Notes: generated from the letters alone by a model not told the origin. Counted from the stretch's first letter, positions 44,030-52,582 are shown. The stretch: 64,000 bases of DNA from Poriferisodalis sp965116245 (GCA_965116245.1 OZ220497.1:2170001-2234000); one strand, 5' to 3'. Translations and numbers: made by a program.

Positions 44030-44545
44030 ATGTTGCTGTGGTTTGTCGCAACATCGCTCATCGCGATGCGCTGGTCGTTTGGAGACACGGCAATAGACCA
44101 TCGCATCGTCTTAGCGGGAGCACTGCTGCCAGACCTACTGCACGTGGCCAGCGGCGGGGTGCCGCTAGCCCATTCGCTGGCTTTGCCAGTGGGCGCCCTC
44201 GCGGCTGTGATGCTGGTCACCATCGGGCGTCGCCACACGAGGCGCAGATGGCTAGCGCTGCCGATCGGCATCTTTTGGCACCAAGTCTTTGACGGTGCGT
44301 GGATGCAACCTGCGTTGATGTGGTGGCCCCTGGCCGGTAGCGCAGCGGAGGCAACGCTTCCGCTAGCCACCCGCGCAATCTGGCTAATCTGCGCCATGGA
44401 GCTCGCAGGCCTGGCGGGCTGCTGGTGGATCTGGCGTTCCGCTGGAATGGCCAACAGCCCGCAAGCGCGAACTCGCTTTTGGCGCACCGGAAAGCTGAGC
44501 TATGGCGCAGGTCCACAACACCGCAGTGGCGACCGATCATGCTGA
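44030..44545 (+). CDS. integral membrane protein, YdjM-like
   Basis: A 171-residue protein with about four hydrophobic segments (LLWFVATSLIAMRW, PVGALAAVMLVTIG, LALPIGIFWHQVFDGAW, AIWLICAMELAGLAGCWWIW). DHRIVLAGALLPDLLHV and the later HSLALPV, WHQVFDGAW resemble the YdjM/metal-dependent membrane hydrolase family, in which conserved His and Asp line the membrane face. The function is unproven. Its last codons overlap the first decoy start of the histidine phosphatase (ATG 44539). Confidence 0.65.
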   Translation: MLLWFVATSLIAMRWSFGDTAIDHRIVLAGALLPDLLHVASGGVPLAHSLALPVGALAAVMLVTIGRRHTRRRWLALPIGIFWHQVFDGAWMQPALMWWPLAGSAAEATLPLATRAIWLICAMELAGLAGCWWIWRSAGMANSPQARTRFWRTGKLSYGAGPQHRSGDRSC

Positions 44546-44627
44546 TTCTCGTGCGCCACGGGCGCCAGTGTTGATTCTCGTGCGCCACGGGCGCTGGTGT
44601 TGATTCTCGTGCGCCACGGGCGCACGA
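44539..44627 (+). repeat. 29-bp unit x3 triplicating the start of the histidine phosphatase gene
   Basis: Units at 44541, 44570 and 44599. Since 29 is not a multiple of three, each unit gives its own frame. Mini-ORF 1 (ATG 44539-44574) reads MLILVRHGRQC; mini-ORF 2 (GTG 44568-44603) reads MLILVRHGRWC; the third start (GTG 44597) opens the real protein, MLILVRHGRTSANAGG. Each stop overlaps the next start as GTGTTGA. Confidence 0.9.
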
Positions 44628-45193
44628 GTGCCAACGCGGGGGGATTGTTGCAGGGTCGAGTGGACCATGAACTTGACGACGTTGGCGTGCAGCAAGCGAA
44701 TCAGATAGCGCTGGCGTTGTCTCAAAGCGAAAGCGTGCCCCAAGCTGTTGTGTCGTCACCACTCAAACGCGCCGTGCAAACAGCTACGGCAACGGCAAGG
44801 TTGCTGGGTCTTGAGGTAACAGTTGACGAACGCTGGGCTGAACTGGACTACGGCGAATGGGACGGCACGCCGATCGCCAATGTGCGTTCGGAACAATGGC
44901 GAGCATGGCGCACATCTCAGCAGTTCGCTCCTCCCAAAGGTGAGTCACTGGCGGCACTCAATGCGCGGGTTGCGAGTGCGTGTGAAGACCTGATGGCGGA
45001 AATGTCACAACGAAACGTCGCTGTATTCACACACGTATCGCCTATCAAGTCGGCCGCGCGGTGGGCGCTCGGCGCGACTGAGGAGATCAGTTGGCGGATG
45101 CATGTTGCACAAGCTCAGATCACCCAAATAGGCGTCCGCGGTGATGTGCCCGTGCTTCACTTGTTCAACGACACCTCGCATCTGCGGCTCTGA
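44597..45193 (+). CDS. histidine phosphatase family protein
   Basis: A 198-residue phosphoglycerate-mutase-like phosphatase. The catalytic His and Arg are in LVRHGRTSANAGGLLQGR; SSPLKRAVQTA gives the second Arg, ELDYGEWDG the acid and VFTHVSPIK the second His. The small size fits phosphatases such as CobC/GpgP or Rv2228c-type domains; the substrate cannot be read from context. The start is GTG, third of three repeated starts, so initiation may depend on re-initiation after two mini-ORFs. Lies upstream of rnpB, convergent with it. Confidence 0.88.
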   Translation: MLILVRHGRTSANAGGLLQGRVDHELDDVGVQQANQIALALSQSESVPQAVVSSPLKRAVQTATATARLLGLEVTVDERWAELDYGEWDGTPIANVRSEQWRAWRTSQQFAPPKGESLAALNARVASACEDLMAEMSQRNVAVFTHVSPIKSAARWALGATEEISWRMHVAQAQITQIGVRGDVPVLHLFNDTSHLRL

Positions 45194-45263
45194 GACCCCA
45201 AGCGACCACTACCTAGCGGCCAGAGGCCAGCATCCAGAGTCCAGCCTTGATAAGCGAGCGGTG

Positions 45264-45655
<392 letters not shown>

Positions 45656-45701
45656 AAGACATAAGGCTACTGCCCTGTCGCGGTCTACTTAGTCGACGTG
45701 A

Positions 45702-46151
45702 TTATTGACGTCGCTTGCGTGGGGTAGGCACATCCAGCAGCGACCGTCGACGCTGCTGCGCTATGCCCGTGAGCACACCACCTAGCGTCGCCAGCGAGGC
45801 CGCCAACAGCATCGCCAGGGGCAAGCCCAGCGGTGCCACCGCCTCACCGGCACCGAAACGACGGATCAACTGCACCAACACGGCCAGGACCATTACCGGA
45901 CCAGAACTCAGAACAGCAGCCGTCAGACGATGCTCAGAAGCGTTGGCTGCGGCGACAGCGCCGCCAGCGACCATGCCTCCAACGAGCAGTGCGTTGACGA
46001 CGTATGCCGCCATGGTTCGCTCGGCTACCAGGCTGCCAGCAACGACACCCACCACAAGAGCAGTGCCAGTGGACACGAGCGCACCGGCTGCCACTACTCG
46101 ACGCTCAACAGTTCGACCGAATATGTACAACAGACTGCGCATGGAAACCAT
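45702..46151 (-). CDS. four-segment integral membrane protein, unknown
   Basis: I do not recognise the family. From ATG 46151 (MVSMRSLLYIFG) or ATG 46142 the protein is about 148 residues with four hydrophobic segments (VVAAGALVSTGTALVVGVVAG, AYVVNALLVGGMVAGGAVAA, VLSSGPVMVLAVLVQLI, GLPLAMLLAASLATLGGVLTG, each within 20 residues of the true segment) and a basic C-terminus (PTPRKRRQ). The frame is open up to 46337, but that part is hydrophilic and unlike a membrane protein. It is upstream of rnpB on the same strand and divergent from whiB. Confidence 0.55.
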   Translation of the reverse strand: MVSMRSLLYIFGRTVERRVVAAGALVSTGTALVVGVVAGSLVAERTMAAYVVNALLVGGMVAGGAVAAANASEHRLTAAVLSSGPVMVLAVLVQLIRRFGAGEAVAPLGLPLAMLLAASLATLGGVLTGIAQQRRRSLLDVPTPRKRRQ

Positions 46152-46350
46152 CCGACGTTCAAGGCACGTCCGGCGGGGAGCATCTGCGCTTCCCCAACTA
46201 GGGGTAGCACCTAGGGCAGCCACCAAGCGGGCTGCCCCCAAAATGTAAAGCCAATTCTGCCCCCATGCGGCCAAGCTATGGCGCTGCAGGCGGCCGAACG
46301 TTGAACTGCATCTTGACAACTCACGCTTGATCGGCAAGATTGCGCGTTAG

Positions 46351-46848
46351 ATGCCTAACGTTACAACATCAGCACGCGCCGCAGCCGCAGCGGCGATCTC
46401 TCGTTCGGCCAGCGCGGCTGAGCCAACTACCGGCGCTGTCCGGTTTGTCAGGGACCGGCCCAATAAGAGCCAGCCCAGCGGAGACCAACCCAGTAAGAGC
46501 CAACCCAGTGGAGTTCTACCCAGCGGACTCTCAACAGATTTGTTGGCTTGGCAGCGTCAAGCGGCGTGCCGAGGTCTTAAGGCGGAGATCTTCTTTCCCT
46601 CCGAAAGCGATGAAGCAGAAGAAGACGAAGCAGCATTCGCGGCTAAGGCTGTCTGCGCAGTATGTGCCGTGTCAGGCGATTGCCTCGAATACGCTCTTGC
46701 GGTGCGGGAGAAAGAAGGCGTTTGGGGTGGGCAGACAGCGGCTGAACGTGTGCGCATTATTCGTCGTCGGCGCCGCGCCGCCGCACGTGCTCGCAACGCG
46801 CAGGCGGTTGCGACACCGACGGCCGCGACACCGGCGGCCGCATCTTGA
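46351..46848 (+). CDS. WhiB-family iron-sulfur transcription factor
   Basis: A 165-residue protein with the WhiB domain at about 68-140: four Cys (ACRGL, then AVCAVCAVSGDC) hold a 4Fe-4S cluster, and GVWGGQTAAER is the conserved turn. A basic C-terminal stretch (RRRRRAAARARN) may bind DNA. The N-terminus carries a repeat (KSQPSGDQPSKSQPSG). WhiB proteins, restricted to Actinomycetota and their phages, respond to redox or NO. The ATG at 46351 is used; another frame over the same bases is open but has no domain. Confidence 0.92.
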   Translation: MPNVTTSARAAAAAAISRSASAAEPTTGAVRFVRDRPNKSQPSGDQPSKSQPSGVLPSGLSTDLLAWQRQAACRGLKAEIFFPSESDEAEEDEAAFAAKAVCAVCAVSGDCLEYALAVREKEGVWGGQTAAERVRIIRRRRRAAARARNAQAVATPTAATPAAAS

Positions 46849-46870
46849 ATCAGATGCGTAACCAGCACTG

Positions 46871-47953
46871 ATGGGTGGCTCGCAAGAGGCTCACCCCCTT
46901 GAGCAATTCGGCGGCTGGAAGGCTGTCCTTACGGATCTGGTCGCTGGCATAGACCTGAGCCCCGAAGTTGCCCGGGCGGCGCTGGGCAGCATATTGAGCG
47001 AACGCGCTACCGATGCTCAGTTGGCAGGTTTCATCATCGCCCTGGGCATGAAGGGCGGTTCGGTCCCGGAACTCACAGGCTTAGTGGATGCCATGCACGA
47101 CGCGGCAGTGCCGTTGACTGCTCCGGCTGGCGCAATCGACATCGTCGGCAGCGGTGGCGCACCCGTTAGGCAGCGACACGCTCTCAGCGTCTCCACCATG
47201 GCCACGTTCGTGGCCGCGGCTGCGGGCGCTGTGGTTTGCAAACACGGTTCGGTGGCTGCGTCATCATCGTCGGGCTCGTTCGACACTCTGGCCGCGCTTG
47301 GTGTGGCGATTGACTTGGACGGGTCAGCGGTGGAACGGTGTATCTCCCAAATTGGTTTGGGGTTTGCGTTTGCAAAGAAGTTCCATCCTGCGATGCGCTT
47401 CGTAGCTGGTGTGCGCAGCGAACTGGGCGTGCCCACAACGTTTAATTTTCTCGGACCGCTGTCGAATCCGGCTCGCGTGAAGCGCCTGGTGCTAGGTGTG
47501 AGCGATCCGGTCATGGCGCCACGCGTCGCCGGGGTTTTGGCTGCACGAGGTTCGCAGCGATCGTTGGTGGTTCACGGCGCTGACCGTCTAGATGAGATCT
47601 CGTTGACGGACTTCACTCGCATTTACGAAGTGCGCGAAGGCGAAATTGTGAACGAGTTCCAGTTCGATCCTGCCTCAGTCGGAGTGAATGGCGTTAACCG
47701 AGCTGACTTGTGGGGCGGCAGCCCGCAACGAAATGCGGAGATCTTTCGTGCAATCGTGGCGGGCGAAGAGACCGGACCCAAGGCTCGAATTGTTGAGCTG
47801 AACGCGGGCGCTGGACTGGTCGTAGCGGGCCTGGCCGAGAACTTCAGCGAGGGCCTGGAAATGGCTCATGAGGCCGTGGCCGACGGACGCGCTTGCGCGA
47901 AGCTTGAATCGTCGATCAGCCTCACGAACGAACTGGCCACTAGCGACGAGTAG
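46871..47953 (+). CDS. anthranilate phosphoribosyltransferase homologue with altered PRPP motif
   Basis: A 360-residue TrpD-fold protein. Helical N-domain and the family blocks FAKKFHPAMRFVAGVRSELGVPTTFNFLGPLSNPAR (written: KKFHPAMRF, LGVPTTFNFLGPLSNPA), LDEISLTD and LNAGAGLV are clear. But the PRPP/Mg glycine loop, normally GTGGD...NIST, reads GSGGAPVRQRHALSVST, longer by about two residues and lacking the Asp and Asn, and KHGNR reads KHGSV. So the phosphoribosyl site is probably changed. No other trp gene is near. It might use another substrate, or be a diverged enzyme. ATG 46871 directly follows the whiB stop by 22 bases. Confidence 0.8.
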   Translation: MGGSQEAHPLEQFGGWKAVLTDLVAGIDLSPEVARAALGSILSERATDAQLAGFIIALGMKGGSVPELTGLVDAMHDAAVPLTAPAGAIDIVGSGGAPVRQRHALSVSTMATFVAAAAGAVVCKHGSVAASSSSGSFDTLAALGVAIDLDGSAVERCISQIGLGFAFAKKFHPAMRFVAGVRSELGVPTTFNFLGPLSNPARVKRLVLGVSDPVMAPRVAGVLAARGSQRSLVVHGADRLDEISLTDFTRIYEVREGEIVNEFQFDPASVGVNGVNRADLWGGSPQRNAEIFRAIVAGEETGPKARIVELNAGAGLVVAGLAENFSEGLEMAHEAVADGRACAKLESSISLTNELATSDE

Positions 47954-47961
47954 TAGGTGAA

Positions 47962-48198
47962 GTGGTCGTCGGCCTCTCTCTGCCGTTCGGTGTCGGTGAC
48001 GTCATCCGCCTGGCAAGTACCACCGACGAGCGACGTGCCTCGCTAGTGGGAGCCACGGGTGTGGTGGTGGGGATTCGTCCGGGGGACCGAAGAGTCATGG
48101 CGATCGTTGACTTCAACGAAAGCGCCACCCAGACCGTCCTGGTATACGGCATCGATCAGGCTGAGACAGTTGAGCGCTACCAGCACAGAGTCACATAA
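47962..48198 (+). CDS. unknown 78-residue beta-rich protein
   Basis: A small protein with a pattern like a KOW/SH3-type beta barrel: FGVGDVIRLAST, then GATGVVVGIRPGDRRVMAIVDF and TQTVLVYGID. It has no signal or membrane segment. The GTG at 47962 is preceded by AGGTGA and lies 9 bases after the TrpD-like gene, suggesting cotranscription. I do not know its role. Confidence 0.6.
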   Translation: MVVGLSLPFGVGDVIRLASTTDERRASLVGATGVVVGIRPGDRRVMAIVDFNESATQTVLVYGIDQAETVERYQHRVT

Positions 48199-48200
48199 CT

Positions 48201-48291
48201 GTGCGGCCATAAGGTGCGGCCACAAGCTGCGGCCACAGTGTGCGGCAACAGTGTGTGGCCGCATTGTGTGGCCATAATGTGCGGCAACGTG
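48201..48291. repeat. 13-bp unit x7 with internal inverted repeats between convergent genes
   Basis: Seven units such as gtgcggccacaag. TGCGGCCACA (48228-48237, also 48215-48224) is the reverse complement of TGTGGCCGCA (48254-48263), giving a 10-bp stem with a 16-nt loop. Placed between the convergent small gene (ends 48198) and the kinase gene (ends 48312), it could terminate both. Confidence 0.75.
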
Positions 48292-48311
48292 TGAACTGAA
48301 TTTTTGCGTGC

Positions 48312-49322
48312 TCAGGCCCGATTCGTGAGCCGACGCAGAAAACCCCGTCGCCGTTCGCTGTCTTGTTGGGGAACCTCCACGGCAGCCAGCGCAGCAGCAA
48401 AGTCGGCGCCGCTTGCGAAGCGATCTTCGGGTGCCTTGGCCATTGCGGTCAGAATGATCTCAGAGAGGTCTGTGGGTACGCCCCGCTGAGCAGGGTCGGG
48501 CGGCGGTGTCCGTACGTGCGCGTGCAATAGCTCGTTACGTTCACCGTAGAACGGAGCCGAGCCGACGGCAACGAAATACAACGTCGCCCCCAGGCCGTAG
48601 ATGTCTGTACGAGCATCGGTGGGCTGTGCGAGCGCTTGCTCGGGGGAGAGGTACATCGGCGATCCGTACACCCTGCCAGCAGGCGACGGAGGCCCGTCGA
48701 GATCGTGCGCCAAACCAAAGTCGAAAACAACAGCGCGCGGGCCCTGCCCAAACTGAGCAAGAGACTGAGCTTGAGACCGAGTGCCAGCTCGTGTGCCAGC
48801 TCGTGTGCCAGTTCGTGCGTCAGCTTGAGAAGCTGATTGAGCATCAGACTGAGAATCAGACTGAGTTTCGGACTTGGTATCGAGCATGATGTTTGAGGGC
48901 TTGACGTCGCGATGAACTATGCGGTGCTCGTGAACGTGATCCAGCGCCGCGCAAATTTGCTGGATAACCGCGACGCCTTCGGTAAGGCTCGGCGGGTGAC
49001 GGCTACCGCACCGATCAGCCAGCGTTTCGCCCTCCACGATTTCCATTTCCATGAAATGAGTGCCGCCGATGACTCCGGCACCGCTTACGGAGAGCACGTT
49101 CGGATGGTTGAGGCGCGCCATCAACTCGTACTCCTGCTCAAACAGCGCGCGAATGTCGGCTCGTGCTTCGGCGAATGGCGTCAGCACTTTGAGGCCGACC
49201 GTGTCTCCCCTCAGCGTGGTGGCGCTGTAGCAGTGCGCGACAGTGCCGCGGCCCAACAGCCCGGTGATCTTGTAGGGGCCGTATTGGCGGCCAATCCAGA
49301 CATCAGTGTGGTCGTTGAACAT
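48312..49322 (-). CDS. soluble Ser/Thr protein kinase with repeat insertion in the catalytic core
   Basis: A 336-residue eukaryotic-type kinase. The Gly loop is GLLGRGTVAHCY, the ATP lysine is Lys45, the catalytic loop HRDVKPSN at 137-144, and DFG at 201-203, with SPMYLSPEQA as the APE equivalent. Between the catalytic loop and DFG, where relatives have about 8 residues, there is a ~45-residue insertion of Gln/Ser/Asp and Gly-Thr-Arg repeats (TGTRAGTRAGTR). There is no transmembrane segment or PASTA domain, so it is cytosolic. The ATG at 49322 follows a weak GGTGCGATG. Catalysis depends on whether the insert loops out. Confidence 0.85.
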   Translation of the reverse strand: MFNDHTDVWIGRQYGPYKITGLLGRGTVAHCYSATTLRGDTVGLKVLTPFAEARADIRALFEQEYELMARLNHPNVLSVSGAGVIGGTHFMEMEIVEGETLADRCGSRHPPSLTEGVAVIQQICAALDHVHEHRIVHRDVKPSNIMLDTKSETQSDSQSDAQSASQADARTGTRAGTRAGTRSQAQSLAQFGQGPRAVVFDFGLAHDLDGPPSPAGRVYGSPMYLSPEQALAQPTDARTDIYGLGATLYFVAVGSAPFYGERNELLHAHVRTPPPDPAQRGVPTDLSEIILTAMAKAPEDRFASGADFAAALAAVEVPQQDSERRRGFLRRLTNRA

Positions 49323-49420
49323 CGCACCGGCCTAGGGCCTATCCCAGCATAGGTAACTGTGCTGGCAAGACTGTGTTGCTTGGGGATGGGTGGAGGCTGG
49401 GGAAAGCTGCGTGAGGCTGG

Positions 49421-49464
49421 CTGAGGCCGCGCTGAGGTCGCGCTGAGTCGGTGCTGAGGCTAGG
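49421..49464 (+). repeat. 11-bp unit x4 ahead of the QueG-like gene
   Basis: ctgaggccgcg, ctgaggtcgcg, ctgagtcggtg, ctgaggctagg. Non-coding; ends 42 bases before the ATG at 49507. Confidence 0.8.
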
Positions 49465-49506
49465 TTGGTGAGACGGGAACACTGGTTGCTACGGCACACT
49501 TGGGCG

Positions 49507-50781
49507 ATGGCGGTGGGAGCAGACCAGCGGTTGCTAGCGGAGATTCGCCAGACCGCAGCAGATGCTGGCCTTGACGCCATTGGAGTCACCGACACAGCAC
49601 CGTTCATTGAAGCACGCCAAGCCATTGAGGAGCGCAAAGCTGACGGACTGCACGCAGGCATGTGGTTTACCTATGGACGGCCCGAGCGTGCAACCACACC
49701 GGCTGACATCTTGACAGACGCCCGCAGCATCGTGGTGTGTGTACGAAACTACGAGCCGCCGGGTAGTGGCGGCCCGCTTCGCGACATCGGCCGGGTTGCG
49801 GCCTACTCGGCGAGTGATGCCTACACGGCATTGCGAGAAGGCTTGGACAAAGTCTGTGAGGTGCTAGTGCGAAGCGGCCATTCAGCGGTCGCCGTCAGCG
49901 ACGACAACCGCTTGGTTGACCGATCTGCTGCAGCTCGCGCTGGTTTGGGCTGGTTTGGTCGGAACACGATGCTGCTCTCGCGCGAGCTTGGTTCATGGAG
50001 TGTGTTGGGATCGGTGATAACAACTGCGGACCTGCCGATCTCAGGCGAGATGCAGGCTGATGGTTGTGGAACCTGCAACCGATGCCAGTCGGCTTGCCCG
50101 ACGGGTGCGCTTGACAAGGGCGGAGTGCTTGACGCGAACCGATGCCTGGCGTGGCTGATTCAGGCTCCTGGGGTCTTCGCCGCCGAACACCGGATCGCTC
50201 TAGGCGATCGACTCTACGGCTGCGATGACTGTCAGACAGTCTGCCCCTTCAATGATGCCCTATCTATAGATGCCCTGTCTAAGGATGCCTTGTCTCCGGA
50301 GGTACTGGCGACTGGCAACGCGCTGGCTCGCAATGCATTGGCTCATAGCGAAGTTCCGGCTGACCTGGCAAGCCGTGGGCCGTCAAGCGGACAGCCGGTG
50401 CAGATAAGCCCTCGGCGAGGTTCTGTGGATGTTGTTGAAATGCTCCAGATGACCGACGAGGAACTGATGCGAGCCTTCGGGCAGTGGTATATAGCGCGTC
50501 GCCAGCCTTCCTATCTGCGTCGTAATGCCCTCGTTGTGCTCGGCAACGTGGGTGATCCCGACTCACCTACCGTCGCAGAGGTGCTCCGGCTGTCACTCGG
50601 GTCGCGCTGCGACATCGTTGCGGCGCACGCAGTGTGGGCGGCGCGCCGACTGGGGCGAGACGACCTGGTGATCCAAGCGCAAGCCTGCGGACTTGGAGAT
50701 AAAGATCCCGACGGTCTCATAGCCGCTGAGTTGGCAAGGTCAGTACCTCGTCGGTACTTGGTGGGACAAATGGTTGGATGA
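49507..50781 (+). CDS. QueG-like epoxyqueuosine reductase
   Basis: A 424-residue cobalamin and iron-sulfur reductase that converts epoxyqueuosine to queuosine in tRNA. Two 4Fe-4S sites are visible: CGTCNRCQSACPTGAL and CDDCQTVCPF. RAGLGWFGRNTMLL is a conserved block and HEAT-like repeats close the protein (YLRRNALVVLGNVGD). Between the clusters and the HEAT part there is a Ser/Ala/Asp-rich insertion made by a 15-bp repeat (DALSIDALSKDALS). I prefer the ATG at 49507 (MAVGADQRLLAEI); the frame is open from 49465. The next gene overlaps its stop. Confidence 0.85.
   Translation: MAVGADQRLLAEIRQTAADAGLDAIGVTDTAPFIEARQAIEERKADGLHAGMWFTYGRPERATTPADILTDARSIVVCVRNYEPPGSGGPLRDIGRVAAYSASDAYTALREGLDKVCEVLVRSGHSAVAVSDDNRLVDRSAAARAGLGWFGRNTMLLSRELGSWSVLGSVITTADLPISGEMQADGCGTCNRCQSACPTGALDKGGVLDANRCLAWLIQAPGVFAAEHRIALGDRLYGCDDCQTVCPFNDALSIDALSKDALSPEVLATGNALARNALAHSEVPADLASRGPSSGQPVQISPRRGSVDVVEMLQMTDEELMRAFGQWYIARRQPSYLRRNALVVLGNVGDPDSPTVAEVLRLSLGSRCDIVAAHAVWAARRLGRDDLVIQAQACGLGDKDPDGLIAAELARSVPRRYLVGQMVG
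50254..50298 (+). repeat. 15-bp unit x3 in the QueG-like gene
   Basis: Units gatgccctatctata, gatgccctgtctaag and gatgccttgtctccg encode three DALS repeats. In frame, inside the linker after the second iron-sulfur site. Confidence 0.85.
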
Positions 50782-51893
50782 TGCGCCCTCACCTGCTTGT
50801 AACCAATGACTTCCCGCCCAAGATCGGCGGTATTCAGAGCTACTTGTGGGAGATGTGGCGCCGACTGCCGGACGAGGCCACCACGGTGCTCACGACACCG
50901 CACCGCGGTGCAGCACCGTTCGATGCCGCGGCGCCGATGCGCATCTTGCGGACGCGGGATCGTGTGCTGGTGCCGCATCCCGGCCTGGTTCGACAGATCC
51001 GTGACCTCGCTGGCGAGGTCGGCGCGGAACTCGTGCTGCTGGACCCAGCCGTTCCCCTCGGTGTGGTTGGGCCACACTTGGGCTTGCCCTACGGAGTGGT
51101 GCTTCACGGCGCAGAGGTGACTGTGCCCGCAAGGCTGCCTGGGCTTTCCGCGACGCTGTCGCGGGTTCTGCGAAAGGCCGCCGTTGTTATCTCGGCAGGC
51201 AGCTACGCCGCTGTGGAGGCGAAGCGATGTGCAGCGCAGCCGCTGCCCACAACTGAGGTACCCCCTGGCGTGGACACGCAGCGGTTCGTGCCCCTGAGCG
51301 CTGCGCAGCGAATGCGTGCTCGCCGCAGGTTCGGCTTGGACTCGGGGCCGCTGGTTGTATGCCTGAGCAGGCTCGTCCCGCGCAAGGGTTTCGACACCGT
51401 CATTCGTGCAGCGTCGCGTTTGACTGCTAGACACGCTGCGTTACAGGTGGCGGTTGCCGGTGCTGGGCGCGACCGACGACGGCTAGCGCGACTCGCGCGG
51501 CGGTTGGACGCTCCGGTTGCCTTTCTGGGCCGCGTCAGTGACGACGATCTGCCGGATTTCATGGCGATGGGTGACATATTTGCGACTCCGTGTCGTAGCC
51601 GGTGGGCGGGACTTGAACAAGAGGGCTTCGGCATTGTGTTCTTGGAAGCTGCCGCATGTGGAGTGCCTGCCATCGCTGGCCGGTCCGGTGGCAGCCACGA
51701 AGCTGTTGCTCACGGCCGAACAGGCCTAGTCGTAGAGCGTCCAGCGCGCGCAGGCGATGTGGCGGCGGCTATCGATGACCTGCTGACCAGTGAAGATCGA
51801 CGCGCTGCCATGGGGACCGCGGCGCGTCTCGAAACCGAGCAGCGGTTCTCTTATGACAAGCTCGCCCAAGAACTCCAAGCTGCCTTGTCCTAA
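50778..51893 (+). CDS. GT4-family glycosyltransferase, PimB-like
   Basis: A 371-residue GT-B glycosyltransferase. LVTNDFPPKIGGIQSYLWEM is the N-terminal nucleotide-sugar-acceptor opening of PimB/PimC-type mannosyltransferases, and VVCLSRLVPRKGFDTVIRAAS and the EX7E motif EGFGIVFLE follow. In Mycobacterium the PimB' (Rv2188c) gene sits beside a START-domain gene; the same order occurs here with the gene at 52010. It probably adds mannose to phosphatidylinositol. ATG 50778 overlaps the QueG stop (ATGA). Its own stop codon lies in a 16-bp repeat. Confidence 0.85.
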   Translation: MMRPHLLVTNDFPPKIGGIQSYLWEMWRRLPDEATTVLTTPHRGAAPFDAAAPMRILRTRDRVLVPHPGLVRQIRDLAGEVGAELVLLDPAVPLGVVGPHLGLPYGVVLHGAEVTVPARLPGLSATLSRVLRKAAVVISAGSYAAVEAKRCAAQPLPTTEVPPGVDTQRFVPLSAAQRMRARRRFGLDSGPLVVCLSRLVPRKGFDTVIRAASRLTARHAALQVAVAGAGRDRRRLARLARRLDAPVAFLGRVSDDDLPDFMAMGDIFATPCRSRWAGLEQEGFGIVFLEAAACGVPAIAGRSGGSHEAVAHGRTGLVVERPARAGDVAAAIDDLLTSEDRRAAMGTAARLETEQRFSYDKLAQELQAALS

Positions 51894-51934
51894 GGCACGA
51901 CAGTCCTAAGGCACGAGAGTCCTATGGCACGAGA
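51887..51934 (+). repeat. 16-bp unit x3 spanning the GT4 stop codon
   Basis: gtcctaaggcacgaca and two near-copies. The first includes the Ser codon and TAA stop of the glycosyltransferase, so the gene's 3' end has been duplicated twice downstream. Confidence 0.85.
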
Positions 51935-52009
51935 GTCTTCGTCTGTTGGTGTCGTGTTACGTGTCAGACCCGTGAAAATCCGACAAAAACACTGCGACCA
52001 TGAGCGTTT

Positions 52010-52549
52010 GTGGAGCGCAATCCTGCGACAATAGAGAGGGTTCAGCACCTAGGTGACAACACGCGAGATGCAACGATGATTGAAGAGATGACAATAACGA
52101 CGGTCGTATCCGCGACGCCGCACGACTGCTACGCGTTGATCACCAATATTGAGCGATACCCGGAATGGGCAACCGATGTGACGTCGGCAAGAGTTGTCGA
52201 ACGTGACCGTGACGGTGTGGCCACGCAGGCTTCATTTCGGGTTGAAGCGCTTGGGCGGGCTGCCAGCTACAAGCTGGCGTACGACCATGGTGGTGCCCCG
52301 CGTCAGATCTCATGGAAGCTAATTGAAGGAGATCTCCTCAAGCAGCTAGATGGCCGGTACGAGTTCAACGACACAGCCGAAGCCGGTCGCACTGAGGTGG
52401 TGTATCAGCTCGCTCTGGAGCTGGCGGTGCTACTGCCCGCATTCGTCAAGCGTCGAGCGGAGCGCCGCATAGCTCACACAGCGCTGGCCGATTTCTCGGC
52501 CCGGGTCGAATCCAACGCGGTGATCAGGCGCGCCGAGAGTCCTGCCTAG
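52010..52549 (+). CDS. START/SRPBCC-domain (polyketide cyclase-like) protein
   Basis: A 179-residue single-domain SRPBCC protein (TVVSATPHDCYALITNIERYPEWATDV, in parts; then RTEVVYQLALEL) that binds a hydrophobic ligand in a helix-grip cavity. Relatives include the Coq10-like and Rv2185c family proteins. The frame starts at GTG 52010; ATG 52076 and ATG 52088 are better placed for the domain start (ITTVVSA). It lies downstream of the PimB-like gene on the same strand, so a lipid- or isoprenoid-binding role is possible. Confidence 0.8.
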   Translation: MERNPATIERVQHLGDNTRDATMIEEMTITTVVSATPHDCYALITNIERYPEWATDVTSARVVERDRDGVATQASFRVEALGRAASYKLAYDHGGAPRQISWKLIEGDLLKQLDGRYEFNDTAEAGRTEVVYQLALELAVLLPAFVKRRAERRIAHTALADFSARVESNAVIRRAESPA

Positions 52550-52582
52550 CCTGCACTCCGGGACCAAATTCGGGATTGAACT

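Noticed and set aside
51935..52009. tRNA or small RNA between the GT4 and START genes
   Set aside because: No cloverleaf or stem pattern was found. I saw no tRNA gene anywhere in the window.
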